Assembly (NCBI GenBank): GCA_037974665.1
Contig: CM075764.1
Location: 78,198,325 to 78,262,324, forward strand
Length of the DNA stretch: 64,000 nucleotides
DNA from: Ehretia macrophylla
Lineage: Eukaryota > Streptophyta > Magnoliopsida > Boraginales > Ehretiaceae
Reading direction: 5' to 3'
The notes beneath the pieces are model-generated. The model saw nothing but the letters and a program-made list of their open reading frames with translations. It was not told where the DNA came from and ran no database searches. Below are positions 11,194 through 23,600 of the stretch, piece after piece. Each line of letters begins with the position of its first letter. The first letter of the stretch is position 1. The position numbers and the translations under genes were made by a program.

Positions 11194-12270
11194 ATGGCTT
11201 CGGTATGGATGATCAGAGGAGGAGGAGGAGGTAGGGCTTACTACTACTCTCTCTCTCTATTCAAACGCACTCTTTCCTCTCGATTCTCCAATCTTAATAA
11301 CAACAACAACAACAACAACAACAGTGAATTACTACTAGGACGCTCATTCACCACTACTACAAATACTAATAATGAGTTTGACGCTGCTGCTAATCACAAC
11401 TCAATTAGCGGCAGCAATAACAACCCAACAACAAAATCAAACTCTCCACCCCACCCCATACCCAACAGACCTTTGAGGACTGACAACAACACTTTCAACA
11501 GAAGAAGCCCAGCAACCCATTCTTCTCAATTCACTAAATCATCTCGACACGAAAACAACCCGAATAGGGATATAGGTGGAGCTGATTTTCTCGAAAAATT
11601 TAAGTTTGGGTTTGAAAATGAGGACAATGATGATAATGTTGATAGTAATCGAACTAATGTGGCCCGAGCTGAAGCTGCTGGTGCTGACTCACCACCTCAA
11701 GATGCAGATGAGATTTTCAGGAAAATGAAGGAAACCGGGGTTATTCCTAATGCAGTGGCAATGCTTGACGGGCTTTGCAAAGATGGGTTGGTTCAGGAGG
11801 CTATGAAGCTTTTTGGTCTAATGCGCGAAAAGGGTACTATTCCCGAAGTGGTTATCTATACTGCTGTGGTCGAAGGCTTTTGCAAGGCCCACAAATTCGA
11901 TGACGCGGTTAGAATTTTTCGGAAAATGCAGAGTGACAATGTGGTGCCTAATGCATTTAGTTATGGATTGTTGATTCAGGGGCTTTTTAAAGGGAAGAGA
12001 TTGGATGATGCTTTAGAGTTTTCTGTGGAGGCATTGGAGGCTGGGCATTCCCTGAATTTGGCTACATTCACTGGCTTAGTCAATGGGTTTTGCCGAGAGA
12101 AGGGTTTGGAAGATGCCAAGAGCATGATTGCTACGTTGAGGCAGAAGGGCTTTTTCTTTGATGAAAAAGCGGTGAGGGAATACTTAGACAAGAAAGGTCC
12201 ATTTTTGCCAGTTGTTTGGGAGGCAATCGTTGGAAGAAAAGCTTCCCAGAGGTCTTCTCTTTTTGATTAG
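11194..12270 (+). CDS. P-class pentatricopeptide repeat (PPR) protein, probably organellar
   Basis: The protein has 358 residues. I start it at the ATG at 11194 (MASVWMIRGG), fifteen bases after the inferred 5'UTR intron acceptor. Residues 1-50 are rich in Arg, Ser and Tyr with few acidic residues, compatible with an organelle transit peptide. An Asn run (AAC repeats at 11300-11324) and a long Asn/Ser/Thr-rich low-complexity stretch follow to about residue 165. From about residue 170 to 330 there are roughly four PPR motifs with typical phrases (DEIFRKMKETGVIPN, LDGLCKDG, AMKLFGLM, YTAVVEGFCK, AVRIFRKM, SYGLLIQGL). The first motif is about three residues short at its second helix. PPR proteins bind organellar RNA in a sequence-specific way and act in its processing, stability or translation. 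No PLS, E or DYW domain is present. The C-terminal half resembles my recollection of Arabidopsis At4g38150; this was not searched. The gene is convergent with CLPB. Confidence 0.88.
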   Translation: MASVWMIRGGGGGRAYYYSLSLFKRTLSSRFSNLNNNNNNNNNSELLLGRSFTTTTNTNNEFDAAANHNSISGSNNNPTTKSNSPPHPIPNRPLRTDNNTFNRRSPATHSSQFTKSSRHENNPNRDIGGADFLEKFKFGFENEDNDDNVDSNRTNVARAEAAGADSPPQDADEIFRKMKETGVIPNAVAMLDGLCKDGLVQEAMKLFGLMREKGTIPEVVIYTAVVEGFCKAHKFDDAVRIFRKMQSDNVVPNAFSYGLLIQGLFKGKRLDDALEFSVEALEAGHSLNLATFTGLVNGFCREKGLEDAKSMIATLRQKGFFFDEKAVREYLDKKGPFLPVVWEAIVGRKASQRSSLFD

Positions 12271-13156
12271 TTTTTCCTTTTATCTAAATTTCGTTAAGTT
12301 TCTTGGGTAGTTTGACATCCTTTCGCTTCTTAATGAACATTCAGTGTAGTTCATCTATATGTGCATACTCTGCTTATAAGCTTGGATATGATCTGATTAT
12401 GAGTTTGAATTTGCATTGGCGAGTTTCCAGTTAGTCTGACTTTGTGCCCAAGCCAGATGTGGCTAATAACTTACAAGGACTTGAAATCTTGATTGGTAAA
12501 CTCTGGTCTTTCAATTGCTTGGTTGAATTAGAGGGTTATATTCTCCATTCGCTTTAGCCTACATTCTTGTTATCGGAAATTGTTGTTATATTTTCCGTAA
12601 ACTTGTTGGGTGAGAGAATCGTTAAGGACACTGTATGCTAGGGGTACTTAGTCCATTTACTTGACACGTCATTACGGAGCAAACATATATTGCCTGCTTG
12701 CATTTTCATGCATGAAGGCTGGAACTTGGTGTAGCTGATATGGTGAAGCAAGTGTTGCAGTCGCTGCACTAAACTGCTTGCAGTGTGGCTTTCACTCAGC
12801 TTCTTTCTCTAACATTTCTTTCACTTCTTGAGCGTGCTGTAAACACCAGCTTAACAGAAAGATGTTGGTTTAAATATCCAGCTAGAAATGTGGCGCACAA
12901 CAAGACATGCATGTTGTAGCTGGCAATTAAGCATATGTGAGTGGTTTTTCCATCTTCAACATGCCTAATATGTCATGAGATTTAGGAAACTCAACTCCCT
13001 TTAAAATGCCTAGCCATTCCATATCGATGATAGGAACAATAAATACATTAAGTTCAAGTTTTTGAAATCCCAAACCATCCTCCATTTTCGGTAGGACCAT
13101 TTTTCTATTACCTTGATTATTCCACCAAAACATGGTGATTGCTTGACAGAGTATCT

Positions 13157-13202
13157 AACATACATTTTTTTTGTGTTTTTTGTTTTTTGTTTTTTGTTTT
13201 TT
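13157..13202. repeat. TTTTTTG minisatellite
   Basis: Four to five units of a T6-7G repeat in a row. On the other strand it produces a Lys/Gln/Asn-rich frame that is an artefact. Confidence 0.85.
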
Positions 13203-13587
13203 GGGGTCAAGGTCATGTTGTTCATTGGGAATTTGTGTAGGGAAGTTGGTAGGCCCAAGTAAGCAAATGAGATGAAGTAGGCCTCGTGCGAGACCTCTTG
13301 ATTCCATGGTGTGAACCCTCAGCCATTTTGACTTCAATTAACTTTGTAACTGTGTGAGAAGTGCAAATAAATAAGGTGAACGAGGGTTACATTAATGAAG
13401 GCTATGGGTTGGAAAGAAAGGCAGTTGAGGATCACCATTAAAGAGAATACTATAAGATACCGAATAATTTGTGACCTCTTTTGTTATAATCATATTCTCT
13501 TGTATAACTCAAGAGACATAAATCATTTTACATCACTTAATATGTTACACGTAAAAAATGACTTTAACATCTCTTACATCTAACCAG

Positions 13588-13645
13588 TGCTTTTCTTTCT
13601 CTTTCTCTCTCTCTTTTTTTTTTCCTCTCTCTCTCTCTCTCTTTT
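13588..13645. repeat. CT/T-rich microsatellite
   Basis: Two (TC)n blocks separated by a T10 run. It makes the Ser/Leu/Phe-rich open frame at 13587-13814, which I do not regard as a gene. Confidence 0.85.
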
Positions 13646-14488
13646 CTTGAACTCTCAATCTTTTATCTCTTCTTTTTGTATTTGGCTCATAAGTTTCCTT
13701 CTTGTAGTCAAACAACAACTCTATATCACAGTTCTTTTTATATTGACCGTATATATGATTGTTTCTTCAAGCACAAATAAGCTATTGTCCCTGAAATATA
13801 TGAGAAAGTCTTAACATCAATGGCAAACATATCGATGCACTTGGCGCTTATTAATTATATTGAAATTGGGTGCCACAAAGTTCATTTCTTGCTATAATCT
13901 TGTAAAGGAGGTTACAACAAGTGATATTGAAACGGTGATGTTGATGACCTTATGTATAAGAGTAATGTAGGTCTGATTGATTTCCTCTAATGATGCTCTA
14001 GTCTCAAAGAAATGTGGAACAGCTAAACAGATGTCGCTTTCCACAATATTCCAATATTTATGGTAGAAAACTAAGTGTGAAGCCATTTGGCCCGCCCGGC
14101 CCAATTAATGTTTCTCCTCATGTGGGAGTACACATCTCGTATCATCTCATCTGGATGATGGAAGACATGAAGGAATAATATAGCCCATGACAATGGGATG
14201 TAGGGGGTTCAAGCTCCCTGAGTTGGTTCTATACAACTTATCAGACAGCCATGTTGCATGTTGATATGGATAAGCAATTTCGGAACATCACCACCATCAC
14301 ATTTACTTTTTGTTTCATCAAGCCCCGAGCTTGTGGTCCTCCTTTGAGTGTGGGTTCAATTGGATGAATCTGTCAACTCAAGGAAAATGTACATAGCAGC
14401 AAGGATGGTGCTAAATACAATGAGGACCAGTGCATAGTATAGTGGTCAATATTGTGGAAGATTCACATCGCCCTCAATATGAATATTA

Positions 14489-14494
14489 TTTATT
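14489..14494 (-). terminator. Candidate poly(A) signal of CLPB
   Basis: AATAAA on the - strand, about 190 bases downstream of the CLPB stop codon at 14687. The distance fits a plant 3'UTR. Plant poly(A) signals are loose, so this is only a candidate. Confidence 0.3.
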
Positions 14495-14686
14495 ATAGTG
14501 ATACACAACAACTATTTTGGTGTCCTTTCTTTCTTGGTGAGAGACTAAATATTTGCATTATTTGAAGAAAAAGGTTGTGGACCAAACAAGTGAATTCACT
14601 ACAAGTTTCATGGCTTCTAGACAAGATTACAAACGAACTAAACAAAACACTGACCTCTTTCGTGTATATACAGCTCTTCATACAAC

Positions 14687-17600
14687 TCAGTTGTTTGCCA
14701 CCATAGCATCCATACCAGTATTGTTCTCCATTTTCTTGATGACCAATTTCTTTATGGGTGTGAGGTCTTTAGCCTTCGGGGATGCGTCGGCATCAACAAT
14801 GATTGCTTCGTCCTCCTTAAAATCTCCTCTTAAGATTCCCATTGCCACTTCATTTTCAACCAACTGTTGTATAACACGCTTCACAGGCCGCGCTCCAAAA
14901 TTTGGATCGAACCCCAATCCTGCCAGGAGATTCACAGCCTCTTCTGTATAATGAAGATCAATCTTTTTCTGTTTGAGTCTATCTTTTACACGATTCATCT
15001 GCAAAATCAAGAAGACGTGCTCAGAATCTGTCTATATAATCTAAATTCACTGCCACACCTTTACTTGTTAAAACTTGACAACATTCTAGATGGGCATGAT
15101 CAGAGTTCATTGGAAAAAAGAATGGACTTGTTTTTTTCTTTTTGTACGGAACAAAAATGGAGGTTAAAAAGTTATCCCACATAAGCCCATTCCTTTCAAC
15201 AGATTGATAAACCTGATACCAAATGAACTTTGAAGATTGGCCTATGAAACCCTCAGTCTAACAATTATTAAGCTAAACTTAATCTTAACAGGATCGGGGA
15301 AACCTTTGTCAGAGAGGAATGAGGAAAAAAATATATAAAGGAACCAGGTAGAAAACTAAATATTTGCAAATATTGAACGTCGGCAAATCATGCAATGAAA
15401 CAAACTTAGGAAAGGCTTAGCTGTTGGACAGTTATTTAAATTCAATGTGCATATTTAAAAAAGATGAGATGCAAAATCATTCAAGTGAGTGATATTAACC
15501 ATCTGGGCAATAAGAAGTAATCAATACTACCACAACCAAAGCATTAGAGCACTAGTCAGAAACCTATAGAGTTTCCCTGTCAGCCCTACCATTCGTATGC
15601 GCAGACCTATATAACTTATGCAGTTTTCTCTTGTTAAAAATCACGTCTGATTAAGATAGCAGAATGATATGGTCTTTAATTTTTTTTGATATTACTTAGA
15701 CACTTCAATCTTCAGCTATTCTCAACAAAATTCAATAAGAAGAGAAAGTAAAAGGAAGAGAAGGAAAAAGAACAAACAAATAAAAGAAAGGCAACTGACA
15801 AAATAGAAACAAACATGAGCACAACAACAATGAATCTATATGAAACAATTAGTACCTGGAGCAAAACAATTCTACTGATTTGCGTATGGTCCAGAGGTTC
15901 GAAAACAATATACTCATCAATGCGATTCATGAACTCTGGCCGGAAAGTTTGTCTAGCCAACTCAATCACTTGCTTTTTCATTATCTCATAAACAGCACTC
16001 TTGCTGTCCTTTGTGTCTTTAAGAGTCTCAAGGATATAATGAGACCCAATATTTGATGTCATAATAACAACTGTATTTGTGAAACTAACAGTCCTTCCCT
16101 GAGAGTCAGTTATTCTTCCATCATCCAACAGCTGTAAAAGAATGTTAAAAACATCATGATGAGCCTTCTCAATCTCGTCAAAGAGCACGACAGAATATGG
16201 TCTCCGGCGAACCACTTCAGTGAGTTGCCCACCCTCTTCATAACCAACATAACCTGGTGGTGCACCAACCAACCGTGAAACTGCATGCTTTTCCATGTAC
16301 TCGCTCATATCGATTCGCACCAGAGCATTTTCGGTATTGAACAGGTACCCAGCAAGGGCCTTTGCAAGCTCTGTTTTACCAACACCAGTAGGCCCCATGA
16401 ACATGAAGCTTGCAATAGGTCGATTAGGGTCAGATAATCCTGCTCTCGAACGTCTAATTGCATCTGCTACGGATTTGACTGCCATATCCTGACCAACAAC
16501 CCTTTGGTGAAGAACCTGTTCTAGTAAAACAAGCTTGTCCCTCTCCGACTGCTGAAGATTTGACAATGGTATGCCAGTCCATTTGCTTACAATTTCAGCA
16601 ATATCAAGATCAGTTACTTCTTCCCGAAGCAAGGAACTTCCAGATTGCCGGTAATCAGCAAGGTTCTTCTCAGCTTCTTCAAGCTGGCGTTGAAGAGACA
16701 TCAGTGTTCCATATTTAAGTTCGGCTGCACGATTCAGGTCATATTCACGTTCAGCAGCTTCCATCTCTAGATTGACTCTATCAATCTGTTCAAGAATAAT
16801 TAGAATGAAAAATGACCAGAGAATAACTAGGATAAAGAGACATCACAAACAAATCTTGAACCAAGAACATTACCTCCTCTTTTATTGACCGTATACGAGT
16901 CATTAGAAGTTTCTCCTGTTCCCATTGTTCAGTTAACTCCCTTTGTTTTTGCTTAAGAGATGCTAAATCATTTTCCAGCTTGCTCAACCGTTCTTTAGAT
17001 GCTTTATCACTGTCATTTTTAAGGGATAATTTCTCCATCTCCAGCTTCAGTACGGCCCTGTCTACTTCATCCAACTCAGTAGGTTTAGAAGTAATTTCCA
17101 TTTTCAACTTTGCAGCAGCTTCATCAACAAGGTCAATGGCTGAAATGGCAAAAGGGTGAAACATTTAGACTCACATAAGACAGGGGAAAAGCATAGCAAT
17201 CGAGATATTCAATTTAATAGAGCTTAAGTTAGGGGAGATACAAAATCTGAAAGGAGGCCATGAGAATAAAGATTAGTTTCAGATAGGACACCAAAAATGT
17301 TATTCATTTCTCATCTTAGGGAACATGAAATTTTTTGAACTCTATCTTCTGCAGAAAGGTGATATTAGATTTCACAGATTAATCTTTATCTCAGCTAAGC
17401 ATCATAGTACTTTGGAATTTAAACAGAGTAATAATTCTTCCAAGACAAAAGTAGTTCCAATAATAACTTTAACCTAGGCATACCTTTGTCTGGCAAAAAA
17501 CGCTCTGTAATGTAGCGATCTGAAAGAACTGCAGCTGCAACAAGAGCACTGTCAGATATTTTCACCCCATGATGCAGCTCATATCTTTCCCGTAAACCAC

Positions 17601-20600
17601 GAAGGATGGAAATTGTATCTTCCACAGATGGCTGGCTACAAAATACTTGTTGGAATCTGCGCTCCAGAGCAGGGTCTTTCTCAATGTATTTTCTGTATTC
17701 ATTCAATGTAGTTGCTCCAATACATCTGAGCTCACCCCTGCCAAGCATTGGCTTCAATAAATTTCCAGCATCCATTGCTCCACCAGTAGCACCTGTAGGA
17801 CATATTCCATAGATCATGGCACCACATCAACAAATGATTAAGTGTTAAAAGTAAACTACCAATGTAAGACAAATATTACCTAATTCTCACATGAATGTGA
17901 GCTTGAAACAAGTATGAGACACATGGTTAATGTAAATTCCCTCTTCACACGTGAACAAAATAATAAGATATTGTTAATAATCTAACCCTCGTATATAATA
18001 AAATTTCAAATAGTCACTAATCTGATATGCAATCTTCTCAGGGTATTATTCATTATTTTTTTTATACAAACAAAGCCACAAAATATTACAGTAAACAAAA
18101 TCTATTCCAACTCTTTATGGAAGCTCAGCTATATATTTTGGAAATTAATTAAGACTTCATGTTTACATTATTAACTAATCTCACACTTCACATGATTATC
18201 AAAATTGCTCTCCTCCAGAGTGTTACTTTTATGTGACAGAAAATTACTTACTAATATTCTTAGAAAGCATAACTTCCACGTGCTAAAATGTTAAGTTTCA
18301 GAAACCACACAGTACACCAGCCTGAGAATAAAGATTCTTCAAAGAAAACATAAACTCTATTTTCACCTTTCACTTTGTAGATTTTTTTTCCTCAATGACT
18401 TCCCAATTAATAATAATGCGCAATAACTAATGGACAGAAGAGTATAACAGAAAAGGCCCATAATTAAAGCCAGTGACTTCACTTGACCTGCACCAACTAC
18501 GGTATGAATCTCATCAATAAATAATATTATCTGTCCATTTGAAGCAGTGACTTCCTTCAAGACAGCTTTAAGCCTTTCCTCAAAGTCCCCTCGATATTTC
18601 GCACCAGCAAGCAATGAACCCATATCCAGAGAAATCAACTGAAATATATTAATAAGAAAACAATTAATTGAAATGCATATTGATTTGACAAAAACGAATT
18701 CAGAAGGGAGAGAATATTGTGTGTAACTTCGAATCAGAATACAAAGTCACCAGCATGTAAAATTCTTAAGAGTTAAAGTAAGGTCAAAATCTATTGAAGT
18801 ATAACATAGAGAAATCCAGCGACATTTTAAATTGACTAAACAACTTCTAGGTTGATGACTAATTGTAAACCATTAGGTTCAAGCAGCTACATACAAGTGA
18901 TATAAGTAACTGGAGTTGTCAAAGTTCACCCCTGAAGTTATAGCTGTGGAATTTAGTTGAAAACACAAGTGAAAAGGAAGAGAACCAAATAATATGATTT
19001 AAAACACTGCTCAACCTGCAGCCACTCTAACATCATTATTTCTTTCAGAACGTTTCCACTATTCCACAAGTTCGAAAATTTTAATCCAAATGAAGGTCTG
19101 AGATAATTCCATGTCAAAAATATACATATGACATCATTGCCCAATAGAAGATACAGACAGAGTTCATCAACATCTTATAGTTAGCAAGGAATTTGGCATC
19201 ACATTATTGTATAACCTATTTTTTTTTAGATGTTAGATTAGAAAACGACTTTAAGTAAACAATTTAGTAGCTAAAACAAATTCTTACCTTCCGATTTAGA
19301 AGAGGCTCTGGGACATCCCCACGGACAATTCGTTGAGCTAACCTGCAGATACATCATGTTCTTTCTCTTTAACAAGACAAAACAAATGGCTAAAAAAGAT
19401 CTAACTTTGTACGCCCTCAGGCTAAATTGAATTATGTCCTTGAATGATAAATGACACCCATGCTACATCACAATCACTAATATGCAAAAAAATTCAATGA
19501 AATATGCGATCATTGTGACAGCAATGGTAAACAGAATTTTTACAACTCAAAAAGAAAACCGAAATGGGGTCAACTCATTTAGCATTCAGTCCATTTCAAG
19601 ATCCTATCATATGTTCTATTGCATTACTAGTTTTACGAAAATATCTCAAAAAGAAACAATCTGCACCAATTAAAATAACAAAAGGTGCAAAATATCATGT
19701 AATTATCAAAAAGAAATATCAACTTATAGGTTTATAAGATGTGAAGTATAAAACATATAATCATACCCTTCGGCAATTGCTGTCTTTCCTACTCCAGGCT
19801 CACCAATAATGACTGGGTTATTCTTTGTTCTTCGACTTAATATCTGGATGCAACGTCGTATTTCATCATCCCGACCTATAACTGGATCCAGCTTACCGCG
19901 TCTAGCAAGTTCAGTCAAGTCATTCCCATATTTCTCAAGTGCCTCATATTTACCTTCTGGATCTATACAAGCCAGAAAATCAGAGATCACATATCACCAA
20001 AAGAAGATAAAAACCTCAACGGGCTATGAAGAAAAAAACCGAAAACATACAGAAGTACCCCAAAAAAAGAGATAAAGAAAGAGAAAATAAGGGAAAAAGA
20101 AAGGAAACGCAGTGGTAGCGAAATGAAGTAGTGGCTAGCACACTAAGCTAAGATCAACAACTTGGAGAACGCGGAGTCTTTCTGACTCAGTCATCTGCCA
20201 TAATAAGTGGATTTGGATTCCGATTCATTCAGTCGTTCCCCTTGCTTGTTTTCTCACTTATTACTAGCAACTCCTCCTTTACACCTAAGAACAACCTTCT
20301 TTTTTCCGCGACTTCTAGACTCTCCATAAAAGGAAGAATAACTGTTATTTTCTATCAGAGAGGATCAGCAGAAGCTAGTGCATTCCTTTCATTTTCACCT
20401 TCATAAGAAAGATCTTCCAGTTCCCACTGACGGTTATCAGAAAGACGATTCGCCATAAAAAGATTCTTCGTGGCTCTCCCTCCATCGAGTCAAGTAATAC
20501 GCTTTGGAAATTATTCCGCCACCTATTATATTAGTCAAGCGCAAGTATGCCCCTATCTCTAATAATAAGGTAAACTCCCAAAACTCATCGCTGTAGATAG

Positions 20601-23600
20601 AGACGGGATTCCAACTAAGCAGGAACAAATCATAACCTCTAGAAAAATTGCTAAATCAATTGGTACCACAAAGATTCTAAAAGAAATGCAACCCTCAGCA
20701 GGGCCCCTTTTGATAAGTTGTTTTTGTTTCTGTATGATTCAGTTAACTAGCAGATATCTAGAATATATTTAACCCCAACCAAGTTTCCAAAAACACCTAT
20801 AAGGATTTACTTCTGCTAAAGGAATCATCTTCTTTCTTGTTTTCATCATTTCAAGCATTTATTTAGTTGAATTCTCATTTCCAGTTTAGACAAGAAATTC
20901 TGGTAATTTACAGAAACTAAAGTGAGACCATGTTGGAAATTTCACTTTCAGAAACATTTGCAAAACCTAACCAACCAAGTTCTCAATCAACAAAATATTA
21001 ACCTATTAGGAACAGAACTCCTTTTAGAGTTAATATGCAAACATACAGAAAGAGAAATTGAACCTCTTAATTCAGACTTTGTGAACATGGCGCACCACAA
21101 ATCTAATACTGCCAAACAGCTCTTTCCCCGATTGATGCTTACCCATTGGAGGGTGATGTTTTCAACTTAACTACTCTATTCTACACAACATAAACAAGGA
21201 GTAATATGCAAAAGTGTTCTTAGCTCTTATTTTCCAATCAAAACTTATTTAGTCCTAAGGAGTTAACAACAAAAACTCCTCCCCCAACCTTCTGTAGGCA
21301 CTTGTTTTGATTATTTTTTGACCAATGTAAAACAAATTTTTAGCAACCAAATCGTGATCTGAGCTTCATATATATTTGCTTGACCGAAAGTCCCACTTAT
21401 TTTAAACAACCTCTTAACAGTGCTAGGGAAGACAAATATATGAAAGGTAGAACAATAATTTGACTGGACATACTCTGATCAGTTACTCTTTGACTTCCAC
21501 GAACAGCTTGAACAGCATCCTTTAAAGCTTTCTCACTAAGATTCAGATTCCGGAATAACTGCTGTCCAAATCTCTTGTCAGAAGGAAATGCTAGCAACAG
21601 ATGCTCCACAGATACAAATGAATCCCCCATTTCTTTCTTGTACTTTCGTGCATTATCCAAGAGAATACTAATATGTGTGCCTAATATTGGGCCACTAGTG
21701 TCACCTGTCACCTGCCAAATAAAAATATGACAACATATTCAAGGAAATTTAAGACAACTTCCATCAACATACATTACCTTTGGTTGTTGAGTTATAAAAT
21801 CGTCTGTGGCCTGCAGAACCGATGTGTTGTCAACCTCAGCCTTGGTGAATATTCTCCGAGCAAGCCCATCCTTCTGCTCCAGAAGGGCTTTCATTAAATG
21901 CTCAGTTTCCACAACTTGCTGCTTACTAACACGTGCTGCATCGACAGCACCAACAATTCCTTCCCATGCCATCTCCGTGTACTCTGAATTATTGACCTAT
22001 TCAGAGAAGATGTAGCGGATGAAATGGAATAGAGTTATGGAAAATGGAAATTCTACCATTCAGGCATAAGCACCCTCAAAGAATGATAGGAAAGGCCATA
22101 AATTAATGCCAATGAGGATTTTGATTTTGTTAGAGATCATCTTATATCTTCGGATAAATGATGCACCTTAATAAGCCAAAATTGCAGCCTTTATTGCACT
22201 GGAGATAAATGTATGAAGAATTAGTTGCACTAAAAAGTTTTTACGCCAACTAGATGTTACAGGATGCTTTTTGTAAGTGTTAACCCCTAGACAACTTGTG
22301 CAGGATGCTCTTTGTAATTGTTAACCCCTAGACAACTTATTTGACAACGCAAAGGAAATTTCACTTATATAGTTATATCAAGTGAATACAAAGATAAGCT
22401 TGTCCAACTAAGATGGGCAGGCTTCTTAAACATTAGCAGCAGCCTTTTGTTGTACACATTCTCAGGCTCCCATCCAAACTGAAATGACTAATTTGTCAAA
22501 TTGATAGAGTTCGATTGTCCATCAGCTCCTCGAACAAAATTGTATGGCACTAGCAAATGTGGGTGTTTTGCATAGCTCAACTCTATAAGAACGTAAATGC
22601 AAAGGTCTGGCTCTTGAATATGAAAAAAATTATTTAAAGCTCGCATATAGAGCTCATTCTATTTTGGCAGTCCGGTCGCGGAATTTCTTCATTTAGGCCC
22701 ACTATTTGGTCTTACGACTTTGCTAAAACCTTTGTTTTTGGTAAACAGTGGTCGGGACCTGGTCACTTCAACCCCCTTTGAGAGGGGCACCCCTTCTCCT
22801 GAAAGATTTGACTCTACAAGTGTACTACTGATTGTCGAGTTGATGAGTCAAACTGTATGAATACACATTCACAAATAAACTGTCCAAATTATTTTTGTAA
22901 ATATCTATTAACAACAATCGCGAAATAACGCACTTTTCACAACAATTTGTTAAGTGCTGAGTGGGGAAATATAATTAATAGGGCAGTATGTCAAGCCCCT
23001 GCTATGCGCAAGTACAGAGAAGCCGCCCCGTCCCGTTTGGAGAATGACCCCTTATGGCATGGCACGGAGCGGCCTACACAGTTATTCTCGAAGATTCGGA
23101 CCGCCACTTCTCCGACCGCCACTTCTCTGAAAGCATGGTTCTGGCACCCCTCCCCCCACTCGCTCATATGACCGGCAGGTCGGAATTATAAGCCCAAAGT
23201 GGGTTTGACGGTAAGCCGATGGCGTGGAAGCTTCTTCGCGCATTAACCTCAGGAATACGTTTAACGGAGTTTTCCTTTTCATAATATATATGCTCTCAGC
23301 ACTTAAACAAATTATTAGAAAATAATGAAAATCTCGATTTATCTAGAAGTACAAGATTCATGAGAGTGGTTATTATCGACTGAGAGTTAAACAAAAAGGA
23401 TAAAAAGGAGTTACCTGGCCGGAGCCACCAGCAGCGGAGGTGGAGTAAGAGCGAGGGAGAAATGATTTGAAAAGACAACTCCCAGCAGCGGCAGTAGTAG
23501 TAGCAGCAGCGCCATTCGGCAAAAGGGTAGTGTTATTACGATGGGGAAGAAAGAGCGTTGCGGCGGTGGCCTGAGAGATTGCGGGGCGAGAAGCATGTAA

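Larger units (their letters stand above)
12271..14686. other. Intergenic region between the convergent PPR and CLPB genes
   Basis: The first few hundred bases are probably PPR 3'UTR. I see no further gene: the open frames here (12927-13258, 13395-13814, 13892-14104) are short, low in complexity or without recognisable domains. The region holds a T-rich minisatellite (13157-13202) and a CT microsatellite (13588-13645). Confidence 0.4.
21997..23414 (-). other. CLPB intron 1 (1.4 kb) carrying organelle-derived DNA
   Basis: The donor GTAACT at 23414 and the acceptor CTGAATAG at 21997 bound the intron after the presequence exon. It contains a short tandem repeat, a plastid 23S rRNA fragment and another GC-rich foreign-looking stretch (separate entries). 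Confidence 0.8.

Noticed and set aside
12927..13337. Three overlapping - strand ORFs
   Set aside because: They run through the T6G minisatellite, overlap in different frames and show no domain; read as 3' flank of the PPR gene.
13587..13814. 75-residue Ser/Leu/Phe-rich + strand ORF that looks like a membrane peptide
   Set aside because: Its start is a CT/T microsatellite translation; no splice or homology support.
14195..14225. tRNA B-box-like word GGGTTCAAGCTCC
   Set aside because: No A box at the right distance and no cloverleaf could be drawn; the tRNA-like words elsewhere are retrotransposon primer sites.
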